Source of the DNA: Actinophytocola oryzae
Lineage (GTDB): Bacteria > Actinomycetota > Actinomycetes > Mycobacteriales > Pseudonocardiaceae
Length of the DNA stretch: 64,000 nt
Assembly: GCF_004364325.1 (NCBI RefSeq)
Contig: NZ_SOCP01000002.1
Coordinates: 434,001 to 498,000, forward strand
Reading direction: 5' to 3'
Shown here: piece by piece, positions 9,501 to 17,265 of the stretch
Numbering within the stretch: position 1 is the stretch's first letter
How the letters are laid out: each line of letters opens with the position of its first letter
Position numbers and translations under genes: made by a program
Notes under the pieces: generated by a model
What the model was told of the DNA's origin: nothing
Databases searched by the model: none
Seen by the model: the letters and a program-made list of their open reading frames with translations, nothing else

Positions 9501-10422
9501 GGAGACGACGCTCGCCACGCACTGGGCCGGTGTGCTCGGCCGGGACGAGGTCGACGTGGAGACCAGTTTCTTCGACCTGGGTGGCAACTCGCTGAAGGCG
9601 TTGCGGGCCTGCCGGGTGCCGGGCCTGTCGGTGCCGATCACCGCGCTGTACCGGTACCCGACCGTGCGGGCGCTCGCCGAGCACCTGGGGCAGGGCAGGC
9701 AGGACCGCGACCTGCTGGTCCGGCTGAGCGCGGCCGACCGGGGGTCCGCGGTGATCTGCGTGCCGTACGGCGGCGGTCATGCGGGCGTCTACCAGCGACT
9801 CGCCGACGAGGCGGGTGATCGCCTCGCGGTGTACGCGGTCCGGCTGCCCGGCCACGACGATTTCGCCGAGGCACCGCGCCCGATCGACGTCGTGGCGCCC
9901 GCGGTGGCCGAGGCGGCCAGGGCGCTGGGTGGCCGTCCGCTGCTCGTGTACGGGCACTGCGGTGGTGTGGCGCTCGCGACGGAGGTGGCCCGGCTGCTCG
10001 AACGTGACGGCGCCGACCTGCGTGGGCTGGTCGTGGCGGCGGCCTACCCGCCACCGGCTGGACACGTGCCGGTGGACCCGTTCGAGTCGGTGTCCGATGT
10101 GGAGCTTGCCGAGCAGTTCGCGAAGCTGGGTGGTTTCACCGATCTTTCCGAAGAGGACGCCCGTGTCATCGGCCGCCTGCTGCGCCACGACGGCGACGAG
10201 GCGAGGCGGTACTTCCAGCGTGACCTGGCCCCGCTGAGCACGTCGTTGACGTGTCTGATCGGCGACACCGACCCGCTGACCAGCGACCACGAGACCGGCT
10301 GGCACGGCTGGGCCAGGATCGCGACCCGGGTGCGGCGTGCGGTCGTGACCGGTGACCACTACTTCGTCCGCGACCAGCCCGCAGAGGTGGTCGACCAACT
10401 TCTGTCGGAGGTGGCGTCGTGA
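6586..10422 (+). CDS. NRPS termination module C-A-PCP-TE with a Cys-type thioesterase
   Basis: A 1278-residue protein. The N-terminal C domain begins with a LSPLQQGLLFH stretch typical of DCL-like or E-partner domains and has HHILLDG (His141 catalytic). The A domain has YTSGSSGRPKG, SAGGATE instead of NxYGPTE, YRTGDL and LTANGKVNRR. Its pocket reads roughly D-I-C-H-V-D-A-V-D-K; His and Asp at the fourth and ninth positions are shared with serine codes, but the rest is unassigned. The carrier has GGNSL (Ser1002). The thioesterase has YGHCGG with Cys1125 in place of Ser, plus Asp1229 and His1258. Cys-type TEs are known to form strained products, for example the obafluorin beta-lactone. The DCL-like start suggests it accepts a D-configured chain from the E-terminated protein encoded at 11404. 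The ATG was chosen 14 bases after the SHMT-like gene. Confidence 0.93.
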   Translation: MPKNVEAVYPLSPLQQGLLFHTLSRPGEPTYFEQIRCVVTGPLDLAAFEQAWNWVVARHPVLRTAFAWQKLREPVQVVGRAVSVPFDWADWRDRTDHAAAWERLLREDREQGFDMARAPLMRLVLRQIADEEHLFVWSHHHILLDGWSFGTVLHEALSCYAALVTDGTPPDLPAPRPFGDFIRYLTDRDPVADTDFWRDYLAGFTAPTRLAVDRGQGVHEGGGDAEVTLSVTLDRETSALVQQNCARLGVSLGALAHAAWARLLGAYSGEDEVLFGSTTAGRPPELAGVEQMVGLFINAVPLRVRIDPTQTVAQWLTEIQRDLFRTQGHQFTGLARVTELSEVERGRPLFETLLSFQNYPLDAGHTESWAGIRLTDYGWSGPTNYPVAVRAFPGDEIMLVLTYYRHRLADETAEAMLDQLRLLVEHLGAAPDRPLGDVPVVAGRHAETILRDWNDTVRPYDLDRTLHGMAERQARLRPAAVAVVAGDGTLTYAELDARANQVAHRLVGLGVRPGDRVGLCTDKSTATVAAMLGVMKAGAAYVPLDPSYPADRIAYMVGDARLRAVVTWGSGTAAMRGASLPLLALEDVGDASTAPVDVDVSPDDVAYVIYTSGSSGRPKGVVLDHRGRVNNIEDYCDRFAMGPDDRTLCVSSLSFDISVCDVFQSLNSGGRLVFPHAGREKDPEHWLDLIAAEGITLWHSAPALMDALLDTVADAGVRPDTLRLAVLDGDWIPLTQPDRVRAASPGVAFVSAGGATELSVDSVTHPVGEVDPAWRSIPYGRPMANQTAYVLDSRMEPAPVGVPGELHLGGVGVAHGYLDRPELTAEKFVPHPWPTRPGERLYRTGDLARFGHDGTIELLGRIDFQVKIRGIRVELGEIEAVLREHPAVSACLVSAATDAAGDRRLVAHVVAEELDAAGLRAWLRERVPEHLVPEAFVRLDRLPLTANGKVNRRDLPAPEFGRRVRATAVTPLETTLATHWAGVLGRDEVDVETSFFDLGGNSLKALRACRVPGLSVPITALYRYPTVRALAEHLGQGRQDRDLLVRLSAADRGSAVICVPYGGGHAGVYQRLADEAGDRLAVYAVRLPGHDDFAEAPRPIDVVAPAVAEAARALGGRPLLVYGHCGGVALATEVARLLERDGADLRGLVVAAAYPPPAGHVPVDPFESVSDVELAEQFAKLGGFTDLSEEDARVIGRLLRHDGDEARRYFQRDLAPLSTSLTCLIGDTDPLTSDHETGWHGWARIATRVRRAVVTGDHYFVRDQPAEVVDQLLSEVAS

Positions 10423-11213
10423 GCACGCTGGCCGTACTGAACCTGATGCCCGAGGCGGAGATCTACCTCGACTACATGGCGGGAGTGCTGCCGCCGGGGA
10501 CCGAGGTGCGGTGGATCCGCCTGCACAAGCACGCGTACCGCAGCAGCAACCAGGACGTGCTGGCGCGAACGCACCGGTACTACGAGGACACCGACCTCGA
10601 CGCGTGCGACGCGGTGCTGCTGACCGGGGCGGCGATGGACCTGAACCCGGACTTCACGGCGGCGACGTACTGGGACGAGGTGGTCGACACCCTGCGTGAC
10701 GCGAGTGGGCGGGTCGGGTCGGTGGCCGGCGTGTGCTGGGGTGCGCAGGTCGTGGGGAAGGTGTTCTACGACATCGAGAAGCAGCACTTCCAGCACAAGG
10801 TGTCCGGCGTGTTCGAGATGACCAACCTGGCGCCGGAGCACCCGCTCATGCACGGCGTGGACGACCGGTACTGGCTGCCGCAGAGCCGGTACGCGCAACT
10901 GGAGCCGAAGGGGTTCGAGGCGGCGGTGGGGGAGGGCACGCTGGTCCCGCTGGACTGGTGCGAGGCGAGCGGCCACACCACGATCGCGTCGCCCGACGGA
11001 CGTTTCGTGCTGCTGCAGGGACATCAGGACTACCCGACCGAGCGGCTCGGACAGGAGTACCGCGCCGCCCTGGAGCGGGGCGACGACCCACCGGTGCCGG
11101 TGAACTACGACCCGGACCGACCCGTGAACCGGTGGCGCGCCAACAACCGCGCCTTCTTCGCGAACTGGCTGGCGCTGGCCCACCAGCTGCGAACCGGCTC
11201 AGCGGGCGCATGA
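10419..11213 (+). CDS. MetA-like (homoserine O-acyltransferase family) enzyme
   Basis: A 264-residue protein of the MetA/HTS class I glutamine-amidotransferase-like family, which moves an acyl group from acyl-CoA to a hydroxyl through an acyl-Cys intermediate. Visible motifs are LTGAAMD, GVCWGAQ (nucleophile Cys106) and GHQDYP, where the usual GHPEY catalytic pair is His202 with Asp204 in place of Glu. The GTG start overlaps the NRPS stop (GTGA), so it is coupled to the termination module. Housekeeping methionine synthesis is unlikely in this position. More plausibly it acylates a hydroxyl on a precursor or product, or activates homoserine for a PLP enzyme (inference). The 3' end has been duplicated into the next short frame. 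Family assignment is strong; substrate is unknown. Confidence 0.82.
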   Translation: MSTLAVLNLMPEAEIYLDYMAGVLPPGTEVRWIRLHKHAYRSSNQDVLARTHRYYEDTDLDACDAVLLTGAAMDLNPDFTAATYWDEVVDTLRDASGRVGSVAGVCWGAQVVGKVFYDIEKQHFQHKVSGVFEMTNLAPEHPLMHGVDDRYWLPQSRYAQLEPKGFEAAVGEGTLVPLDWCEASGHTTIASPDGRFVLLQGHQDYPTERLGQEYRAALERGDDPPVPVNYDPDRPVNRWRANNRAFFANWLALAHQLRTGSAGA

Positions 11214-11407
11214 CCGTGCGGAAGTCGGGTGTTCGTGCCGCAAGGACCTCGGCGGGTGCGCGGGACCTGGCTGCCGGGTTTGCCTCGGCGCCGGTGACCG
11301 CGTACTCGCCGATGCGGGCGACTGCGACGGATCCGGGCGAGAGGGCCTTGTTCGTGGACTGGCCGGTGCTGACCCATCAGCCTCGGGCCGGCTTGAGGGG
11401 AGTATGA
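11210..11407 (+). pseudogene. Short chimeric ORF left by a 194-bp tandem duplication
   Basis: This 65-codon frame starts with the ATGACCGTG that overlaps the MetA-like stop and ends in a TGA overlapping the next gene's ATG. Its first residues (MTVRKSGVRAA) resemble the start of the ligase-KR-PCP-E protein (MTVQTFDVRAA). Its last residues (ALFVDWPVLTHQPRAG) resemble the end of the MetA-like protein (AFFANWLALAHQLRTG). It therefore looks like a diverged copy of the gene junction itself, inserted between the parents. It may be translated through coupling on both sides, but I see no reason to give it a function. Confidence 0.6.
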
Positions 11408-14400
11408 CCGTGCAGACGTTCGATGTTCGTGCCGCGTTGTCCGCGCAGACCCTGGTCGGGGTGCCGGACCTGGCGTCCCGGGTCGCGGCGGTGCCCGTCG
11501 CCCCGCGCTCGTCGGTGGCGGTGACCGCCGCCGATCCGGTGGACGTGCTCGTGGCGTGCATGGCCGCGTGGCTCGCGGACGCCACGCCGGTGGTCGGACC
11601 CTCGGACACGCTCCCGCCCGCCGGGGCGGGGCTGGTGGTGGTCGAGCCGCTGGTCGGTGCCGTCGCGCACCCGATGGCCACGTTGGGGCGACTCACCGTG
11701 CCGGACGTGGACGAGCTGCACGTGGTGGCCGACTGGCGGGTGGACGTGTGGGTGCCACTCGCCCTGGCCGCCCTCAGGACCGGGCGAATCCGGGTGACCC
11801 TCCTCCCGGAGAGCCCGGGCGGCGGTCCCGCGCCCACCTCGGGCGCGGGGCTGGCCTGCCCCGCCGCCCTACTGGCCCGGTCACCGCAACTGGCCGAGGC
11901 GGACGCGTTCGCGAGCTGGGTGACGTGGGGTGGCGGGTTGCCCACCACGCCGCCCGCCGACCGGCACGTCCACGCCTTCGGTGACCACTTCGTCGTGGGA
12001 ACCTCCCGTCGGTCCGTTGTGGACGGTGACCGCGGGTGGGTGCCCGGCAGGCACCGCGTGTGCAACCCGGCTGGCCGGCCGCTGCCCGACAACGCGTGGG
12101 GCCTCCTCGCGCTGGCCGGCGAGCTGCCCACGGTGGCGAGCACACCGACCGCCCTCGACGCACCCGGCGAGCGCACCTGGCTCACCGACTACCGCGCCCG
12201 CCGCCGTCCGGACGGGAGCATCGAGTTCGACCAGCGCGTGCCCGACCCGACGCGGGTGTCCGGCCGCCGCCTCGACCCCGTGCTCGTGGCGGAGCTGCTG
12301 TCCGATGTGGAGCTTCCGGGCGGCGTGCTGACGGCCCGCGACCAGAACCGGCTCGTGCTGCACGTCACCGGTCCCGCCGACACCACCGCCCTCGAACGCC
12401 TCACCGCCGCGCTTCCCGCCTGGGCCGGACCGGTCGGCGTGGTCACCGTACCCACCTTCCCCAGGACCGAGACCGGCGCCGTCGACCTTCCCCGGCTCGC
12501 GCTCGCCGCGTGGCCCGACACCCGGCTCCTGTCCGATGTGGAGCACCGCCTCGGGGTCACGCTGCGGACCGTCACCGTGCCGCCGGAGACCACGCGGCTC
12601 CCGCTGCCCGACGACTTCGCCGCGGGCGGCGCGCACTATCCAGCGGCCCGCCCGGCCCACGTCGTCGGCAAGACCCTGCCGCCCCAACACGACGACCTGC
12701 TCGACCGGCTGTGCCGCGCCGCCGACCTCGGCACCGGCATCCTCATCGTCGACGCCGACGGTCACGAGCGTGACCTCCCGTACCGGGAACTGCTCGCCGA
12801 CGCCGCCAGGATCGCCACCCACCTCACGGCCAACGGCGTCGCGCCCGGCGACGAACTGATCGTCCACTGTGGGCAGACCGCCGACCTGTTCGCCGGCATC
12901 TGGGCGGCCGTCATGGTCGGCGCGCTGCCGCTGCCGCTCACCCCGCCCTCGCCGTACGACGCCGCGAGCAACCCGCTCTGGCACCTGCTCGGCCACGACA
13001 GCATGCTCACCCGCCGCACCGTCCTCACCACCGAGCCGCAGCACACGACGACCGAGGCACACCTGCGCACCCGCGGCCTGACCGCCGAGTTCCTCGACCT
13101 CGAGGCCGCCCGACGGGAACGACCCCTACCCCGCGACGAATGGACCCCGCGCCCGCCCGCGCTCATGCTGCTCACCTCGGGCAGCACCGGCGCGCCGAAG
13201 GGTGTCGTGCTGTCCCACCGCAACCTCGTGTCGCTCGCGGAGGCGGTCGGCGCCGAGTTCGGTCTCGACGGCGAGACGTCCGTCAACTGGCTGGCCGTCG
13301 ACCACGTCGGCGGCCTCGTGCAGCACCACATGCGTGACCTGTGCCTGGCCAACCGGCAGCTCCACGTGGACACCGGCTACGTGCTCGCCGACCCGACCCG
13401 GTTGCTCGACCTGTGCGCCAAGCACCGCGTCACGGTCACCTGGATGGCCAACTTCGGGTTCAACCTGGTCAACGAGTGCGCGGACGCGATCACGCACGGG
13501 CACTGGGACCTGAGCGCCATCAAGGTCTGGGAGAACGGCGGCGAGTCCGTCACCCACGACGGCAACCAGCGCTTCCTCACGCTGCTGGCGCCGCACGGGC
13601 TGCGCCCCGACGTGATCAGGCCGGTGTTCGGCATGACCGAGACCAGCTCCGCCGTCATCGCCGCGCACAACCTCGTCGCGGGGCGGGCCGACAACGTGCA
13701 CTGGCTCGCGGACACCGCACTCGACCGGCCGGTGGTGCGGGCGCTGCCGGGCGAGGGGAGCCCGTTCGTCGAGGTCGGCACGCCCATGGCGGGGCTCGCC
13801 ATGCGGGTGGTCGACGCCGAGGGAAACGTGTGCCAGGAGGGGGTTAGCGGCCGGATCGAGGTCAGCGGGCCGCAGGTCACGGCCGGCTACCACAACAACC
13901 CGGCGGCCAACGCGGAGACGTTCACCGCCGACGGCTGGCTGCGCATGGGCGACTGCGGCTTCGTCGTGGACGGCAGCCTCGTGGTCACGGGCCGTGAGAA
14001 GGACGTGATCATCGTCAACGGCCTGAACTACGCGGCGAGGGCACTGGAGAGCACCGTCGAGGCGCTGCCCGGGATCCGCCAGGGCTGTTGCGCGGCCGTC
14101 CCGGTGCGCAGACCGGAGGCGGCCACCGACGACCTGGTGGTCTTCTACAGCGGCGACGCCGACCCCGCCGCGGCCGAGGCGGCGCTGATCGCGGAGCACA
14201 ACCTGCGCCCGGTCGCGATGGTCGAGCTGTCCCCGCAGGCGTGGCCGCGCACGGCGATCGGCAAGATCCGCCGGTCCGTGCTGGCACGCGGGTTCGTCGC
14301 GGGGGAGTTCGCCGACCTGATCACCCTGCGCCGCGACGGCGGCCTGGGGGAGCGGCCCGCACTGCCCGGCTGGCACTTCGCCCCGCAGTGGCAGCCGACC

Positions 14401-17265
14401 GCGCCGCCCCCCTCCGGCGCACGGCGGGTCCTGTGGCTGGGTGCCGACGCCCCACCCGGCACGACGCCGGTACCGGACCCCGAGGAGCTGCCCGCCGTGC
14501 TGGCCGCCTCCGGCGCGGAGGTGGTCGTCGACGCCCGTCGGCGGACGGTGCCCGTCGGTGCCGAACCCGAGGTCGCGGCCCTCGTCACCGCTCACCGCGA
14601 GTGGGACGCCCTGTGCCGGGCGGCGGCCGGTGTGGCGGTGCCGCCGGCCGTCGTCCTCGCGACCGAGGCCGCCTTCGCGGTGACCGGCCGCGAGACCGGC
14701 ATCGTCCACGCCGCACTGCCCGGGCTGGCGCAGAGCCTCGCCCAGGCCCACCCACGGCTGTCCGTGACCCTCGTCGACGGCGCGCCGGTCGAGGTGTTGC
14801 CCGCGGAGGGCGGCGGCGTCCCGGTCGCCTACCGCGACGGGACCCGGCTGACCCCCGTCCTCCGACCCGTCCCCGCTGCCTCCGTGCCCGACAAGCCCCG
14901 CCGGGTCCTGCGCGACGGCGGCCACTACCTGGTCGTCGGCGGCCTCGGTGGCGTCGGCGCGCACCTCTGCCGGCACCTCCTCCGCCGGTTCGGCGCCCGC
15001 CTGCTGGTCGTCGGGCGCGGGCCCGCGACGGGCACACGGGCCCAGACCCTCGCCTACCTCTCCGCACACGGCGACCTCCGCTACCGCACAGCGGACGCCA
15101 CCGACCCCGACGCGCTCGCCGCCGCCCTCCGCGAGGCCGAACACGACTGGGGCACCCGGGTGGACGCCGTGTTCACCCTGGCAGGCGAGGGATCCATCGC
15201 CGAGCGGCTCGACGTGCTCCAGGGCGCCGGCCACGACCGCGACGCCGACGAGCGGGCCGAACGCGCCGCCGCCGACCGCATCCGGATCTGTCACTCCCTC
15301 GACGCCGTCCTCGCGGACCGGCCCACCCCCGTCGTCACCTTCAGCTCCGTCAACGGCTTCTTCGGTGGCGCCGGGTTCGCCCACTACGCCGGTGCCTGCG
15401 CCTACCAGGCCGCACACGCCGCGACCAGCGGGCGTGACGACCTCTGCCTCGACTGGAGCCGCTGGCAGCAGGTCGGCATGGCCGCCGGCACCCCGACCGC
15501 GCTGGCCGAACTGGCCGCCCGCCGCGGTTTCGCAGGCATGACCCCGACCCAGGGCCTCGCCTCCCTGCACGTCGCCCTCGACTGGGCCGAGCGGCGACTC
15601 CTGATCGGCCTCGACCCCGCAGGCACCGAAGTCCTGCCCCTCCTGCCCTTCGGCACCGCCACCTGCCTGGTCGAAGCCACCGGGGCGGAGCCGAACGACG
15701 TCGCGACCCTGCTCGACCTGCCGCCCGCCCAGGTCCGCGTCGGCTCCGGCACACAGCGGCGCGGCACCGTCCCGGCACCCCGCACCGAGGCGTTGCTCGA
15801 GGTCTTCCGCGCGGTCCTCGCCAACCCCGACCTCACCGAGGACGACAACTTCTTCGCCTCGGGCGGCGACTCGATCCGTGCCATCCAGGTCGTCGCCAGG
15901 GCCGCCGAACGCGACCTCCGCTTCAGCCCGCTCGACCTGTTCGAGCACCAGACCGTCGCGACCCTCCTCGAACACCTCGCCGAGCTGGACCCGGCCGCGA
16001 TCGGCGTCGACGGCGAGGACGCCACCGGCCCCGTCCCCCTGCCCCCGGTGTTCTCCTGGTGGCTGGAGACCGGCGACCCTGCCGCCACGCGCCGCCGCCT
16101 CACCATGAGCACGCGGTACGCCGTGACCGCGACCCCCACACAGCTGGAGGCGGCGCTCGGAGAGCTGGTCGACCGGCACGAGGCGCTGCGACTGCGACTC
16201 GTCGACCGCACCCTCGACGTCGCCGACGCCGACAACCTCCGCTTCGAGGTCGTCGACGGCCCGGTCAGTGCCGAGGCGGTCGAGGACCGGCTCCACCTCG
16301 GGCTCGACCCCGCCACCGGCCCGATCGTCCACGCCGCCTACCTGCGGGACGCCCGACAGCTCGTCCTCGTCGTGCACCACGCCGCCGTCGACGGGGTCTC
16401 GTGGCGGGTCGTCGAGGACGACCTGCGGGCGTTGCTGGCAGGCACCCCGCTGCCCCCGGCCCACGGCTACCTCGACTGGGCGCGCCGCCTCGCCAGGCGG
16501 ACAGGCGAGCTGGACGGCCGCGCACTGGCCGACGCGTGGCTGGCCCGTGTCACACCGTCCACCCCGTTCCCGCCCGCGCCGACGCTCCACGAACGCGACG
16601 CGCGGATCCTCACCCGCACCCTCGGGGCCGGCCGCCACGGCGGTGTCCACGAGGCCCTGCTCACCGCCGTCGGCTGGAGCCTCGGCTCCTGGACCGGCAC
16701 CGACACCGTGACGGTCGACGTCGAGGGCCACGGCAGGCTGCAGCACGAGCTGCCCGTGGACCTGTCCCGCAGCGTCGGCTGGTTCACCGCGATCGCCCCG
16801 CTGTCCGTTCACCTGCACACGACCCCCGAGGAGACGCTGCGCCACGTCCGCCGGTCGGTCACCGACCAGCGTGGCCGCGACATCGAATGGGGCATCCTCC
16901 AGCACCGAGGCGCCGACCAACCCCTCGCCGCGTTCCCGCCCCGCCAGGTCAGCGTCAACTACCTCGGTGTGTTCGACGGCGACGGCGAGCCCGACCCGGT
17001 GCTCACCGCCGTCCCCGGCTCGCTGCGTGCCGAGTTCGACCCGGCGGCCACCCGGCACTACCTGATCGACGTCGCCGCGCAGGTCAGCGGCGGCGAGCTG
17101 GAGCTGTCGGTCAAGTACTCACCCGAGGTCCACGCGACGGCGGACGTCGAACGCTGGCTCGACGAGTGCGTCGCCGTCCTCGACCGCCTGCTCGGCGGCG
17201 ACGAGCCGGTCGACATCGATCCCGAGGAACTGCTCCTCGCCCTGGAAGAGGTGGGTTTCGCATGA
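11404..17265 (+). CDS. Acyl-AMP ligase - KR - PCP - epimerase megasynthase
   Basis: A 1953-residue protein with unusual order. Residues 1-400 look like a worn adenylate-forming fold: a stretch near 270 with IEFDQRVPD and VSGRRLDP recalls an A8 block, with no ATP-binding motif. Residues 430-970 form a complete acyl-AMP ligase of FAAL-like type (LTSGSTGAPKG from 590, GMTETSS, PRTAIGKIRR with Lys954) lacking the amino-acid-binding Asp. Next comes a ketoreductase with GGLGGVG from about 1179 and Tyr1328; the usual catalytic Lys appears to be Arg and the Asn of YxxxN is Cys. The carrier has GGDSI (Ser1490), the form usual before E domains. The epimerase has HHAAVDG (His1658-His1659), VEGHGR, SVGWFT and VNYLG, so it looks active. 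Placement behind the free C domain of the KS protein would make a split C/ligase-KR-PCP-E module. The acid loaded is unknown. Confidence 0.9.
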   Translation: MTVQTFDVRAALSAQTLVGVPDLASRVAAVPVAPRSSVAVTAADPVDVLVACMAAWLADATPVVGPSDTLPPAGAGLVVVEPLVGAVAHPMATLGRLTVPDVDELHVVADWRVDVWVPLALAALRTGRIRVTLLPESPGGGPAPTSGAGLACPAALLARSPQLAEADAFASWVTWGGGLPTTPPADRHVHAFGDHFVVGTSRRSVVDGDRGWVPGRHRVCNPAGRPLPDNAWGLLALAGELPTVASTPTALDAPGERTWLTDYRARRRPDGSIEFDQRVPDPTRVSGRRLDPVLVAELLSDVELPGGVLTARDQNRLVLHVTGPADTTALERLTAALPAWAGPVGVVTVPTFPRTETGAVDLPRLALAAWPDTRLLSDVEHRLGVTLRTVTVPPETTRLPLPDDFAAGGAHYPAARPAHVVGKTLPPQHDDLLDRLCRAADLGTGILIVDADGHERDLPYRELLADAARIATHLTANGVAPGDELIVHCGQTADLFAGIWAAVMVGALPLPLTPPSPYDAASNPLWHLLGHDSMLTRRTVLTTEPQHTTTEAHLRTRGLTAEFLDLEAARRERPLPRDEWTPRPPALMLLTSGSTGAPKGVVLSHRNLVSLAEAVGAEFGLDGETSVNWLAVDHVGGLVQHHMRDLCLANRQLHVDTGYVLADPTRLLDLCAKHRVTVTWMANFGFNLVNECADAITHGHWDLSAIKVWENGGESVTHDGNQRFLTLLAPHGLRPDVIRPVFGMTETSSAVIAAHNLVAGRADNVHWLADTALDRPVVRALPGEGSPFVEVGTPMAGLAMRVVDAEGNVCQEGVSGRIEVSGPQVTAGYHNNPAANAETFTADGWLRMGDCGFVVDGSLVVTGREKDVIIVNGLNYAARALESTVEALPGIRQGCCAAVPVRRPEAATDDLVVFYSGDADPAAAEAALIAEHNLRPVAMVELSPQAWPRTAIGKIRRSVLARGFVAGEFADLITLRRDGGLGERPALPGWHFAPQWQPTAPPPSGARRVLWLGADAPPGTTPVPDPEELPAVLAASGAEVVVDARRRTVPVGAEPEVAALVTAHREWDALCRAAAGVAVPPAVVLATEAAFAVTGRETGIVHAALPGLAQSLAQAHPRLSVTLVDGAPVEVLPAEGGGVPVAYRDGTRLTPVLRPVPAASVPDKPRRVLRDGGHYLVVGGLGGVGAHLCRHLLRRFGARLLVVGRGPATGTRAQTLAYLSAHGDLRYRTADATDPDALAAALREAEHDWGTRVDAVFTLAGEGSIAERLDVLQGAGHDRDADERAERAAADRIRICHSLDAVLADRPTPVVTFSSVNGFFGGAGFAHYAGACAYQAAHAATSGRDDLCLDWSRWQQVGMAAGTPTALAELAARRGFAGMTPTQGLASLHVALDWAERRLLIGLDPAGTEVLPLLPFGTATCLVEATGAEPNDVATLLDLPPAQVRVGSGTQRRGTVPAPRTEALLEVFRAVLANPDLTEDDNFFASGGDSIRAIQVVARAAERDLRFSPLDLFEHQTVATLLEHLAELDPAAIGVDGEDATGPVPLPPVFSWWLETGDPAATRRRLTMSTRYAVTATPTQLEAALGELVDRHEALRLRLVDRTLDVADADNLRFEVVDGPVSAEAVEDRLHLGLDPATGPIVHAAYLRDARQLVLVVHHAAVDGVSWRVVEDDLRALLAGTPLPPAHGYLDWARRLARRTGELDGRALADAWLARVTPSTPFPPAPTLHERDARILTRTLGAGRHGGVHEALLTAVGWSLGSWTGTDTVTVDVEGHGRLQHELPVDLSRSVGWFTAIAPLSVHLHTTPEETLRHVRRSVTDQRGRDIEWGILQHRGADQPLAAFPPRQVSVNYLGVFDGDGEPDPVLTAVPGSLRAEFDPAATRHYLIDVAAQVSGGELELSVKYSPEVHATADVERWLDECVAVLDRLLGGDEPVDIDPEELLLALEEVGFA

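Noticed and set aside
13126..17058. A 1310-codon open frame on the minus strand opposite the ligase-KR-PCP-E gene
   Set aside because: It is antisense to clear domains and has the Gly/Arg/Asp-rich composition of a GC-rich shadow frame.
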